Source: a virus
Direction: 5' to 3' (one strand)
IMG/VR virus record: IMGVR_UViG_3300034010_000796
Span: 1 to 21,354 of that record
Length of the DNA: 21,354 bases
Positions within the stretch are counted from its first letter, which is position 1; the number at the start of each line of letters is the position of its first letter. Shown here in pieces: positions 1 to 8,800 of the stretch. Under the pieces are notes generated by a model that was not told the origin of the DNA, searched no databases, and worked only from the letters and a program-made list of their open reading frames with translations. The position numbers and the translations under genes are program-made.

Positions 1-19
1 CCGGTCCTTGGCTTTTTTC

Positions 20-1249
20 ATGGCGCATCGAATCCGCCACTGCGCGCGCGGCCTCGCCCTTCGGTGGCTGCTGCCCTCGTTAGCCCTCGTGTTCGCCGGC
101 TGCGATCGCGCCACGGCGCCACAGCTGGCCAACCCTTCCAGGCCCTCGACCGCCCCGGTCACCGCAGCACCCGCCGCGGAGCCGGCGCGACCGCTCGGTG
201 CCGAAGCCCTCGATACCGCTCGGCTGCGCGAAACAGCGGCACGCGGCAGTGATGCCGACAAGCTGCAACTGGCCGCGCATCTGGACCGGTTGATCGGCGA
301 GCACCTCGGCAACCTCGATGAACCGGACCCCTGGTCGCGCATTGAAGTCACGCAGCGCGAGGTTGCCGAACTGCGCGCTGCCGCCGCGCGCAACGGATCG
401 GCGGACGCCAAGGCACATCTGGCCCTCGCCTACCTGACCGGACGCGGCGTTACTGCGGACACCGAGCAGGCACGTCGCCTGGCTGATACAGCGGCTGCCG
501 CCGGTGCGCCGCGCGCCTGGGTCGTGCAGGGCCAGTTGCTGGCCGGCCAAGGTCAGGCGGCCGAGGCCTGCGCGCTGTTCCGCAAGGCCGCCAGCCGTGA
601 CGATGCGGCCGGCCTGTTCTACACCGGCGCCTGCGCTGCCTATGGCTGGGACGGCCAACCGCCCAGCTTTGCCAAGGGGCGCCCGTTGCTCGAACGGGCA
701 GTCGCTGCGGGCGACCCGCACGCGCCAGCGGTGCTCGCCGAGCGGTTAAGGCATGCACCCGACGCAGTGCGCGATGCAGAGCAGGCCCTCGAACTGTTGC
801 GCCTGGGCGCGCGCCGGGGCTCGGTTCAGGCGATGACGGAGCTGGCGCGCACGCTGTGGTTCGACGCCGGAGCGCAGCGCGATCCGGTGACTGCGCGTCG
901 CTGGCTGGAGCGGGCGGCGCGCGCAGGGCATGCCGCGGCGCGCTGGCACTATGCCCTGGCACTGGAACAGGGTGCCGGCGGCCCCGCCAACCCCGTTGAA
1001 GCCCTGCTGTGGTACGAGTTGGCGCTGGACGGCGCAGCGGGCGAGCACGTTGAGTTTGCGCAGGCCGGACGCGACCGGCTGGCCGCCCGGCTGGCCGATG
1101 AGCAGAAGGCGGCGGTGCGCACTGCCTTGCGCGACTTCACGCCGAAGTCGTCCGTGGCTGCACTGGCCCACTGGGCGCAGCCGCCGGATCGACTTTCGCC
1201 ACAGAGGCAGAATGGAAAAGGACCCGGGACATCGGTCCCGAGCCCTTGA
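20..1249 (+). CDS. Sel1-like repeat lipoprotein, chromosomal
   Basis: Predicted 409-aa exported lipoprotein made of Sel1-type (SLR/TPR-like) helical repeats, a fold usually used for protein-protein contacts in the envelope. The N-terminus has basic residues, a hydrophobic stretch (LRWLLPSLALVFAGC) and a lipobox-like FAGC with Cys28. It is followed by a Pro/Ala-rich linker (about 30-60). Repeats from about residue 115 to 350 show the Sel1 pattern of small residues and motifs such as 'AYLTGRGV', 'ARRWLERAARAGHAAARWHYALALEQG' in shortened form, and 'EALLWYELAL'. I chose ATG at 20 because the longer frame begins with TTG at 8 and gives a poorer signal peptide; the upstream region is outside the window. 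It converges on the tRNA-Arg gene and ends 3 bases before it. The exact role is unknown. Confidence 0.85.
   Translation: MAHRIRHCARGLALRWLLPSLALVFAGCDRATAPQLANPSRPSTAPVTAAPAAEPARPLGAEALDTARLRETAARGSDADKLQLAAHLDRLIGEHLGNLDEPDPWSRIEVTQREVAELRAAAARNGSADAKAHLALAYLTGRGVTADTEQARRLADTAAAAGAPRAWVVQGQLLAGQGQAAEACALFRKAASRDDAAGLFYTGACAAYGWDGQPPSFAKGRPLLERAVAAGDPHAPAVLAERLRHAPDAVRDAEQALELLRLGARRGSVQAMTELARTLWFDAGAQRDPVTARRWLERAARAGHAAARWHYALALEQGAGGPANPVEALLWYELALDGAAGEHVEFAQAGRDRLAARLADEQKAAVRTALRDFTPKSSVAALAHWAQPPDRLSPQRQNGKGPGTSVPSP
1211..1242 (-). terminator. Probable intrinsic terminator of tRNA-Arg
   Basis: On the minus strand, about 10 bases after the tRNA-Arg CCA end, a stem of 6 perfect pairs (CGGGAC / GTCCCG) with loop CGAT, extendable by a G-T and a C-G pair, is followed by a T-rich stretch (TCCTTTTCC). 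It lies inside the 3' end of the convergent lipoprotein gene. Confidence 0.6.
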
Positions 1250-1251
1250 TT

Positions 1252-1328
1252 TGGCGCGCCCGGCAGGATTCGAACCCACGACCCCTTGGTTCGTAGCCAA
1301 GTACTCTATCCAACTGAGCTACGGGCGC
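1252..1328 (-). tRNA. tRNA-Arg(ACG)
   Basis: On the minus strand this is a 77-nt tRNA with a 7-bp acceptor stem (GCGCCCG/CGGGCGC), D arm with AGCTCAGTTGG, anticodon stem CTTGG/CCAAG enclosing loop CTACGAA (anticodon ACG), T loop TTCGAAT and an encoded CCA. It closely resembles E. coli tRNA-Arg(ACG) in layout and length. Confidence 0.97.
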
Positions 1329-1336
1329 AAGAGCAA

Positions 1337-1365
1337 GGAGTTTACCGGAAAACGGTACGAACTCC
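1337..1365 (-). other. Two-part hairpin between membrane gene and tRNA-Arg
   Basis: The arms GGAGTT / AACTCC enclose a second stem TACCG / CGGTA with a 5-nt loop and a 2-nt bulge. It lies between the stop codon of the membrane protein gene and the 5' end of tRNA-Arg, both on the minus strand. It could be a terminator of the upstream gene or a leader structure; there is no long T tract, so the role is uncertain. Confidence 0.3.
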
Positions 1366-1380
1366 GCGGCGGGGCAGCCA

Positions 1381-1851
1381 TCAGCGCCAATGCAGCAGCC
1401 AGGCCCGGCGATCCACCGATAACGACAGCAAGGCCACCAGAATCGACAGCCCCAGCGAGCCGAAGGGGATCGCGCTGCCGTCCACGCTGGTCAAGGTGTG
1501 CCCGATGGCGGCACCGAATGCGGCTCCGGCCAACGTGCAGGCGAAGCTGCGCAGTCCGCCAGCGATGGGATGCTGCGGTTCGGGCGCAGCGGCACCAAAG
1601 GCTGTCAGGCCCAAGGCCACCAGGACCGACACCAAGCACAGCGCCAACAGGAATTCCGGCGAGCGCGCCGACAGCAGCGCGCCACCGAAGGATTGCAGCG
1701 CCGCCACGGTGATGAAGAAGCCGATCAGCAGGCAGCCAAACACGAAAAGCCGCAGCATGCGCACATTGGGACTTCGGTCGTAGACGACCAGATCACGGTA
1801 GCGCAAGCGCTGCCAACCGGGCAGCTGTTGGCAACTGGCGCGAAGGGGCAC
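1381..1851 (-). CDS. Small multi-spanning membrane protein, unknown function
   Basis: About 156 aa. I do not recognise a family. Four hydrophobic segments are visible after a short charged N-terminus: MLRLFVFGCLLIGFFITVAAL, EFLLALCLVSVLVALGLTAF, SFACTLAGAAFGAAIGHTL and GSLGLSILVALLSLSV, so an inner-membrane protein is likely. The frame stays open upstream to 2001, but that part crosses the hairpin at 1863-1881 and the 15-bp att repeat at 1892, so the native start must be to the left of these. Candidates are GTG 1851, GTG 1764 and ATG 1758; none has a strong ribosome binding site. Before insertion of the element this gene would have lain directly downstream of tRNA-Ser on the same strand. Confidence 0.6.
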   Translation of the reverse strand: MPLRASCQQLPGWQRLRYRDLVVYDRSPNVRMLRLFVFGCLLIGFFITVAALQSFGGALLSARSPEFLLALCLVSVLVALGLTAFGAAAPEPQHPIAGGLRSFACTLAGAAFGAAIGHTLTSVDGSAIPFGSLGLSILVALLSLSVDRRAWLLHWR

Positions 1852-1862
1852 CAACCACGATG

Positions 1863-1881
1863 AGCCCGCCCGTGGCGGGCT
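1863..1881 (-). terminator. Strong GC hairpin, likely original tRNA-Ser terminator
   Basis: A perfect 8-bp stem (AGCCCGCC / GGCGGGCT) with a 3-nt loop. It lies 10 bases left of the displaced att copy. If the element is removed in silence, it falls just after the CCA end of tRNA-Ser on the same strand, where a terminator is expected. The T tract is poor (TTT on the plus side, none on the minus side), so termination strength is uncertain. Confidence 0.45.
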
Positions 1882-1891
1882 TTGCTGGGGC

Positions 1892-1906
1892 CTGGCGGAG
1901 ACGGAG
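1892..1906. repeat. attachment repeat, element-distal copy of tRNA-Ser 3' end
   Basis: CTGGCGGAGACGGAG, identical over 15 bases to 21213-21227, the last 14 bases of tRNA-Ser plus one flanking base. The sequences diverge on both sides. The copy lies exactly between host-like DNA (membrane gene, hairpin) and the first element gene, as expected for the displaced end of a tRNA-integrated element. Confidence 0.85.
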
Positions 1907-1981
1907 ACCGTCAAGGTCCGCGCCAGTGCTGCGTCTGCGCCCAGGTCAATGCGGGAGCCACCACTGCGTCCGCCGCAGCGG

Positions 1982-2200
1982 CTAGCAGTCAGTGCCGCCA
2001 AGCGTCGGCCCGCTCAAGTTCGCTGGATCCTTGGGCAAGGGTGCGGGGTCGGCGCTTGGTGCTGCTGGGGCTGAGGCGGGCAACGAAAGTTGAAACGCGA
2101 TCTGCGCCTCTTGCAGGATCAAGCCGCCTTCCGGCGTCCGGATCAACGCGGACCCGTCCGGATAGTGTGTCCCGTCAGCCGGGAAGAGATCCTTGTCCAT
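1982..2200 (-). CDS. Small hypothetical protein at the left end of the element
   Basis: 72 aa; family not recognised. The N-terminal half is polar and looks folded (motif DGTHYPDGSALIRTPEGG), the C-terminal half is Ala/Pro-rich and probably disordered. ATG at 2200 is four codons after an in-frame TAG; no clear ribosome binding site is seen. It begins with the same MDK as the next upstream gene. It is the last gene before the att repeat. The 213 bases between it and the 159-aa gene (2201-2413) hold no ORF I would accept and only weak hairpins. It could be a phage late-gene remnant. Confidence 0.5.
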   Translation of the reverse strand: MDKDLFPADGTHYPDGSALIRTPEGGLILQEAQIAFQLSLPASAPAAPSADPAPLPKDPANLSGPTLGGTDC

Positions 2201-2413
2201 CGTCGAAGCCTACATCGTCACACTGGCTCGCCGGGGCAGGAGCGCCATCGTCGTACAGCAGCCCCTCGGAACTCTGACGCGGTTCTTCACAGGACTCGTC
2301 CGACTTCTGTTCTGGCCTCGGTCCGGATCAATGCTTCGCCGGCTAGCCTGACGCCGAAGGGCCAGACAATGGGCACGACTCGAAAGAGTTTCCTATGTCG
2401 GCAACGCGACGGA

Positions 2414-2893
2414 TCAAGCAATGAGCTGATCCGCCCGCCGCTTCACATCGCCCAGCGGCAGCCGGTAGTCCTTCACGGCCTGCTCGGCCTGCTTGTCGCA
2501 CATCCCGCTGCCAGTGGCTCGCGCGGCCCGCACCAGCCCGGCCGCCAATTCGATCTGCTCGGGGCCGGACAGGCGCGACGATTCCTCCATCTTGCGCTTG
2601 AATCCCCGCAGGGCCTGATCGAAGGCCGCCAGACGGTCCGCCTGCTTCGCGGCCTGCCCCGGCTGGAAGGCGTACCGTCGGGACTCGATGGCACACCAGA
2701 TCGCATGCACGGCCAGCAGCTGGCTCTCGGCATCATCGAGCGCGGCCTGCGCAGTGGCAACCGACTGCCGCTCTGCAGCGCACGGCTCGCCTGCATGCAG
2801 CCGCACCCCCAGGGCCACCCGGGCGGCCACCAGGTCCCGCCGGCACTCCCCCACCTGCTGCGTCAGTTGCCGCTCGAGGTACTGCTTGTCCAT
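2414..2893 (-). CDS. Hypothetical helical protein downstream of the giant gene
   Basis: 159 aa, Ala/Arg/Glu-rich and almost wholly helical by composition; a heptad-like N-terminal half (QQVGECRRDLVAARVALGV) suggests coiled coil. Family not recognised. ATG at 2893 has a good ribosome binding site (AAGGAG, 6 bases upstream) and lies 31 bases inside the 3' end of the giant gene, so the two are probably cotranscribed and translationally linked. The position suggests a phage late or virion-associated function. Confidence 0.72.
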   Translation of the reverse strand: MDKQYLERQLTQQVGECRRDLVAARVALGVRLHAGEPCAAERQSVATAQAALDDAESQLLAVHAIWCAIESRRYAFQPGQAAKQADRLAAFDQALRGFKRKMEESSRLSGPEQIELAAGLVRAARATGSGMCDKQAEQAVKDYRLPLGDVKRRADQLIA

Positions 2894-5800
2894 TCCTGCT
2901 CCTTGTCCCGGCGCTTGGCCGGCTTGAAGGTTTCGTTGAACGACTTATTGAACGACCGCATCAGCGCCGTGCGCTGCGCGTCGATACGCTCGCGCTCCAG
3001 CCGCTTCCAGTCGTCGGGCTTGTCGGCTTCGATCACGGCAATCTCGGCGCGCCGCAGTTGCGACAGGAACCGGCTCACCAGGCCCAGCGTCTCGCCCAGT
3101 TCCATCACGGCGCGGTCCTCGGGGTCGCTCAGGTCCACCGGCAGGCCGGCCTTCATGGCGGCCAGGTTCTGCTTGTACCGCTCCTCGATCGCCCGACGGT
3201 TCTCGTAGAACCGCGCCTGATCCGTCCGGTTGTCGTTCTGGCCGTACAGGGCCTTGAAGATCGGCACGTTCGACGGGTTCACCGGCGCCGTGCTGTCGCC
3301 CAGTTGCCCCACCGTGTTCACCACGTCGGCGAGGAAGGTACCCAATCCACCCGTGGCCCCACGCACCAGGGTCTCGATCGTCCCCGGCGCCACGTCGATC
3401 GCACCAGGGCGCGCCCGGTCGCCGCCTGAGGCCGAATTCAGCCACTGCGCAATGCGCTGCTGCGCCGTGCCGGCATCACTCAGAAACAGGCGCTCACTGT
3501 CGGGCCGCGCATCCCAGGCGCTGCGCTGGGGCACGGAAGGCCGGCCCCAAGAGTTCCGCTCGGTGGCCAGCTGAATCGGCAGGTCGGCAATCGTCGGCGC
3601 GCCCGCCATGGCCAGTTGCACCGGGTCGGTGGGGTCGAAGCTGCCGCCCATCGGGTTGAAGCTGCCCGCCACCGCCGACGTGAGGTTGATGGCGGCCTTT
3701 GCGGGCGTGATGCCGCGCCGGGGGTCGCGCAGGTTGCGCAGGGTGTCGGCCAGTGCGTTGCCGAGAACCGCGAAGACGTTGAAGCCGTAGGGCAGCGGCA
3801 CCTTCAGGTACTTGGACTGCCCGGCCTTGTCGCTGACCCCCGGCACGTCCCAGGACGGCGGCAGCATGATGACAAGGTTGCGCTCCTTCACGAAGTCCGG
3901 CACCTTGTCCCAGTTCGATTCGCCGGCCTCGTCGTCGCCACCCCACTCGGCATTGCCGAGCGCGAGCGCCATGGACAGACCCACCAGACCGGCCATCGCC
4001 ACCTGCACGCGAGGGTTCTTGAGCGCGACCAGCGTGCGGTGCGAGCCCTGCACAGCGGCGTTGAAGAACAGGTACAGGCTATTCATCGCCAGGCCCCACT
4101 CGCCCCGGCGGTTGAAGTTCACGGTGAGGTTCTTGGCGATCGAGGCCGCTTCCGCCGCGCTCTTACCCATCTCGCGCGCCGTCCGAAAGGCGGCTACCCG
4201 CGCCGCGTTCTCGCTGGCGCCGCCCATCATTTCGACAGCGCGCAGCGTGGCTGCCGCAAGCTTGGCCGCCGGCGCGCCGCGGACCTTCAGGTACACCGCA
4301 TCGGCCACGCGAGCCGCACCCCTGCCGCGCGCTTCGAGCTGGCCGCCGGCATCCAGGATCTCGGCGCGCAGCTCGTTGAACACGTCCGAGGCGTCGCGCA
4401 TGAAGAAGCCACCGGTGATGCCGCCCGTGGCCTTGAACTCCTCGAACCAGCGATCCCACTCGCGCCGCTCGGGGTTCGCCTTGCCGCGCTCGTTGCGCCA
4501 GGCGGCCGCCATCGCGCCGGCGTAGTGCCGCGCGTAGGCAGCGGTCGCGCCCCAGCCAAGCGCGTCCAAGGTGCTGATCGCGCCCGTCTGCGCATCGCGG
4601 ATGCTGTTGACCACGACGAAGGCCGGATTCCAGCGCGTCAGCGTGTTGCGCAGCCAGTTGGAGTACCAGCCCACCGAATCGGCAATCAGCCGCTGCAGGT
4701 CGCCGGTCTCGTCGACGTAAGCACGTCGCAAAGCGCGCAACAGCAGCGGATCCCGGATGCGGATGTAAACCGACTCCCCGCCCACCTTCAGGCCGATGGT
4801 GTCGTCGCCCTTGTCCACGTCGGCCAGGCGCACGGCTTGGGCAAGGTCGAAGAAACGCAGCTGCGGATCATCGGCACGGTCGCGGCGCAGGGGCTGCACC
4901 TCCCACAGCGACGGGTCGGGATTGGTCGTCACCAGGTCGAGGAAGACCTTGGCCACGGCGTTGCGCTCGGCGCGCACGATGGCGCGCTCGTGATCGAGGA
5001 TCACGTTCTCGAGGATGGTCGCGGCCCGGCTGGTGCGGCCTTCCAGGTGCTTCACGTCATCGCCGCGCACGTCAATGCCGCCGGCCGGCCTGATGACCGG
5101 CTGACCCGATGCGTCGATCTCGATCTTCTCGAAGCCCCGCAGCGGCACGTAGCTGCTGAACATCCGCTCCAGCCGCTCGTAGTGCGCGGCCGAGATCAGG
5201 CCGGCATCCAGCAGTTTGCGGCGGGTGGCGCGCGTGATCGCCATGAGGTCGGCGTGCGCGTCCTCCAGCGCCTCGAACTTGCCGGCGCGCAGGAAGTCGT
5301 CCAGCACGTCGCGCGCCTCGGCGTCGCTCATGCCGGAGCCGTTGCCGCGCAGCTCGGGGTTCAGTCTGCCGACGTAGGCGTTGCGCTCGGGGGCGTGCTT
5401 GGCGTAGGCGAACAGCGCCAGGTCCTCGGGCGTGAGATCACGCCGCGCCAGCTTCTCGATCAGCGGCCGCATCAGATCGTTGGCGAACCGCTCGATCTGG
5501 TGCTGGATGCGGCCGTGCATCCTTTCTTCTGCGCGGTACGCGTCCTGCGCCACGCCCACGGTGCCGCCCTGTTCGCTGATGGCCTCCTGCACCGCCCGCA
5601 CACGCAGCATGGCGTCCTGCAGATAGCGGCGGGTCGCCTCGAAACGCGACTCGTCGGGCACGTCCCAGCGGTTCAGCGGGTTGGGGGTGTAGGGATCGCC
5701 CGTCTCTTCCGCGCGCCAGGCGCCCGGTGCTACGATCCCTTCGAGGCTCGCTCCCAGCGCATCACGACTAAACGTAGGGGTGCGCTGAGTAGTCCCGCTC

Positions 5801-8800
5801 CGAGTACGAACCTCGGCGGCGACATCGGGCCTCCCCTCTTCCCATCCGGTCAGCAGCCAGGTCTCGCGCTGACCATGCCGCTCCAGCCGCAGCACCGCCC
5901 GCGTCGGGCCGTCGGCCAGGCGCACCGTGCGCGTGGACGCGGTGTAGCTCTCCACGCGTCCGGTGGCCACGGCACGCAGCACGGCGGCCACCACGTCGGC
6001 GCCGCGGCGCTCGCCGATCTTGCGCAAGCCATGACGGTCGTCGCCCCACAACAGGGTCACGTCGGCGCCGCCGCCCAGGCTCTCCAGGTCCGGGCGCACG
6101 CCCGGCGCCACCGCCTCGTCGGCGCCGGCGGCGATCTGCCGCGCGGCGTCCAGCAGCCGGCTCAGGCGTTCGTCGACATCCTCGGCGGCCACCATGCGGG
6201 CGGTGTTCTCGGTGAGGTCGTAGCCCAGTGCACGGGCCTCGGTACGTACACCCATTGAGCCCGTGGCGCTGCCGCCGTCACGCCATCCGGCGTCGCGCAG
6301 GTAGCCGTTGCGGATCAGGCTCTCGATCTCCGCATGGCCGGCACTGCGCAGGTTGGCGATGCTGTCGGTCCACGCGTACACCGAGACCGAGCCGGTGCCG
6401 CGGGCGAAGCGACGCAGCCAGCCGCGCAACTTGACCGGCTTCGTCCACAGTGACAGCGGGATCTCGGCCAGGGCGCGCACGCCACCGCGCGCCGACGTGC
6501 CGATGATCGACACCCAGCCTTCACGCTGCAGCGAGCGGCCCACCGACGCCAGGCTCGAAGGACTCTCGATCACCTTGCCCAGCAGATCGCTCGGCAGGGC
6601 AGGCGCCAGCAGCGTGTCGTCGCGGAAGAACTTGGTCTCGACGCGCGTGTCGGGCGGGATGACGCCATGGGGATCGCTGCGCGGGGTCATCACCCCATAG
6701 CGGTTGCTGTCGATGACCACGTGCCCGCGCAGGCCCTTGATGCGGCTGGCGAGCTCCATGGTCATCATCTGGTCGGGTCGCGAGGGGGTCGGGTCTCCGG
6801 ACGGGTGGTTGTGCAGCAGCCACAAGCCATCCGCGCCCACCTTCAGCATGGTGTCCTTGATCTGCTGGACGCCCTCTTCATTCGACACGCCCACCGGGAA
6901 GGTGCTGACATAACCGGGCAGGCGCGAGCTGATGGCCGTCGCGTGCACGATCTGGTCGCCCTTGACGTAGAAGGCGCGCAGCGTCTCGTAGCGCGAATCC
7001 CGGTAAACCTGCGCCAGGGTGGCGAGGTCGTCGGCCGAGCGCGCCTCGCGGCCGACCAGGGCCAGCACGCCGGCCTGCTCGAATTCGTCGGCAATTGCCT
7101 TGGCGATCAGCCGCGGGCGGTCGGCTCGTCCTGATCCGAAGGGGCGGAAGGTCCGTGCGGTGCGTAGTGGTCCCGCCGCTCCAGGATCAGCAGCGGGTTG
7201 GTCGGCAGCGCGGTTACTGTCCGCCTGCCGTCGCTCCAGGTCTCCAACTCGGCGGGCAGTCCGCGATCGGTCGTCGGCTGGCGCCGCAACACCACCGGGG
7301 GAGTACCCATCGCTCGGCTCCTCGGCACGGCCTAGGTCCGGTCGAGCTTCTTGCGGCGCGCCAGTTCGGCGACCACCTTGGCCCGTTTCTCGCTCGGCAT
7401 CGCGGAAAGCTTGCGGGCGGCGGCCTGCCTCTGCGCCGGGGTCGGCGTCGGCTTCGAGGTCGGAGATTTCGGCATCGTCAAATCCTAGCGCGCGCAGGTG
7501 TTCGGCCGACAGCGGGTCGCCCGGGTCCAGGAAGGCCCGCACGTCGTTGTCGGTCAGCTGATCGGCCAGGGCATCGGCCTCGGCCATGATCGCCTCGCGC
7601 TCGGCCAGTGCTTCGGCATCGAGCGTGTCGGCAGCAAGAACATCGGCCTCTGTGTCCGCTTGCCCGGCGTCCCGCATCGACAGCGCGCGATCGCGCAGCC
7701 GCTCGAACTCCGCGTCCTCATTGCCGAAGGCTGTCGGCGGTCGGTACTGCGGATCGTTGCGGCGCTGGATCGCCTCGGCGATCAGATCGATGGCGGCGCG
7801 CACGCCACCGGGATCGTCCTCGCTGTTGATCTGGGCTTCGCTGAGGAAGCGGCCCACCAGCACCTCGTCGGCGATCTGATCGATCCCGCGGCCCTCGCGA
7901 CGGAACACCTCCACAAGCCCGAGGCGCATCGACATTTGCGGCGAGTAACGCTCGCCGGTCAGTTCGCGGAAGTAGCGCGTGCTGATGCCGCCAGCGCGGG
8001 CGATGGCGCGAAGAACCGGGTTCTTCACGTTGGCACCGGGCTGGCGGATCCGCGAGCGCACTTCACGCGGCGGGGGTGGCCGGACCGCCCAGCCGCGGCG
8101 GCCGTCGATATCGGCGCGCACCGGCCGATGCCCGCGGCCGAGACGATCGGCGGCAAGCTGGGCCCGTGCGCGCGACGCAAACGGCTCGCCGCCCCGGGCG
8201 AGGATCAGGTCGGACGAGGGTGGTTCGGGCTGCGCTTGTGGCGCAGGAGAGGCCGCCGGCGGCGGCGCCACGGCGGGCGTCGTGCCGGACAGGTTGGAGG
8301 CCCCCGCCGCTGCGCGGGCCTCGGTTTCGCGTGCCGGGCGATACGCGAGCGCCCGCGTGGGCCCGTCGCTGGTCACCCACTGCCGGAAGTCGGGCCACGC
8401 CATGGCCGTAACCGCGCCGCGACGCAGCGGACCCCTGCCGTCGCTGTGGTGCGCATCGTAGGCAGCCTCGGCCTCGCGCTGCGTGCTGTAGCCGATGAGC
8501 ACCTTCGGCTCGTCGAATCGGCCGGTGCGATCGTCGATCTGGTCAACCACATACACGGCGCCGCTGTAGTCGGGGCGGGTGCCCGGCTTGATGTAGGCGT
8601 CGACGTTCTCGCCGGTGTTGTCGCGGGCGCCTTTGATGTCGCCGTAGTGGGCCGCCATCGTGACGCGCCAGCGCGGCGGATGGTTGCGCTTGTCCTCGCG
8701 CACCGAGCCCTCGGGGTTCTCGATGCTGAGGTCCAGTCCGCCGATGCGGGCGTGACCCTTGGCGTGGTTTCCTGCAAGCGCCTGCGCTGCGGTGGGCGGC

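Noticed and set aside
1852-2001. N-terminal extension of the membrane protein across the att repeat
   Set aside because: It would join element DNA to a host gene; the extension has no coding character.
2201-2413. Possible gene between the 72-aa and 159-aa proteins
   Set aside because: Only short frames without ribosome sites; treated as non-coding.
3616-6258. 880-aa open frame on the plus strand opposite the giant gene
   Set aside because: Composition (His/Arg/Gln/Val-rich, no domains) is that of an antisense shadow of high-GC coding DNA; the minus frame has recognisable domains.
7107-7328. 73-aa minus-strand frame inside the giant gene (contains PTTDRGLPAELETWSDGRRT) that looks somewhat protein-like
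   Set aside because: Considered as a sign of a compensated frameshift pair. The main frame is open throughout and here is an ordinary disordered linker, so there is no need for a frameshift; could be reconsidered with homologues.
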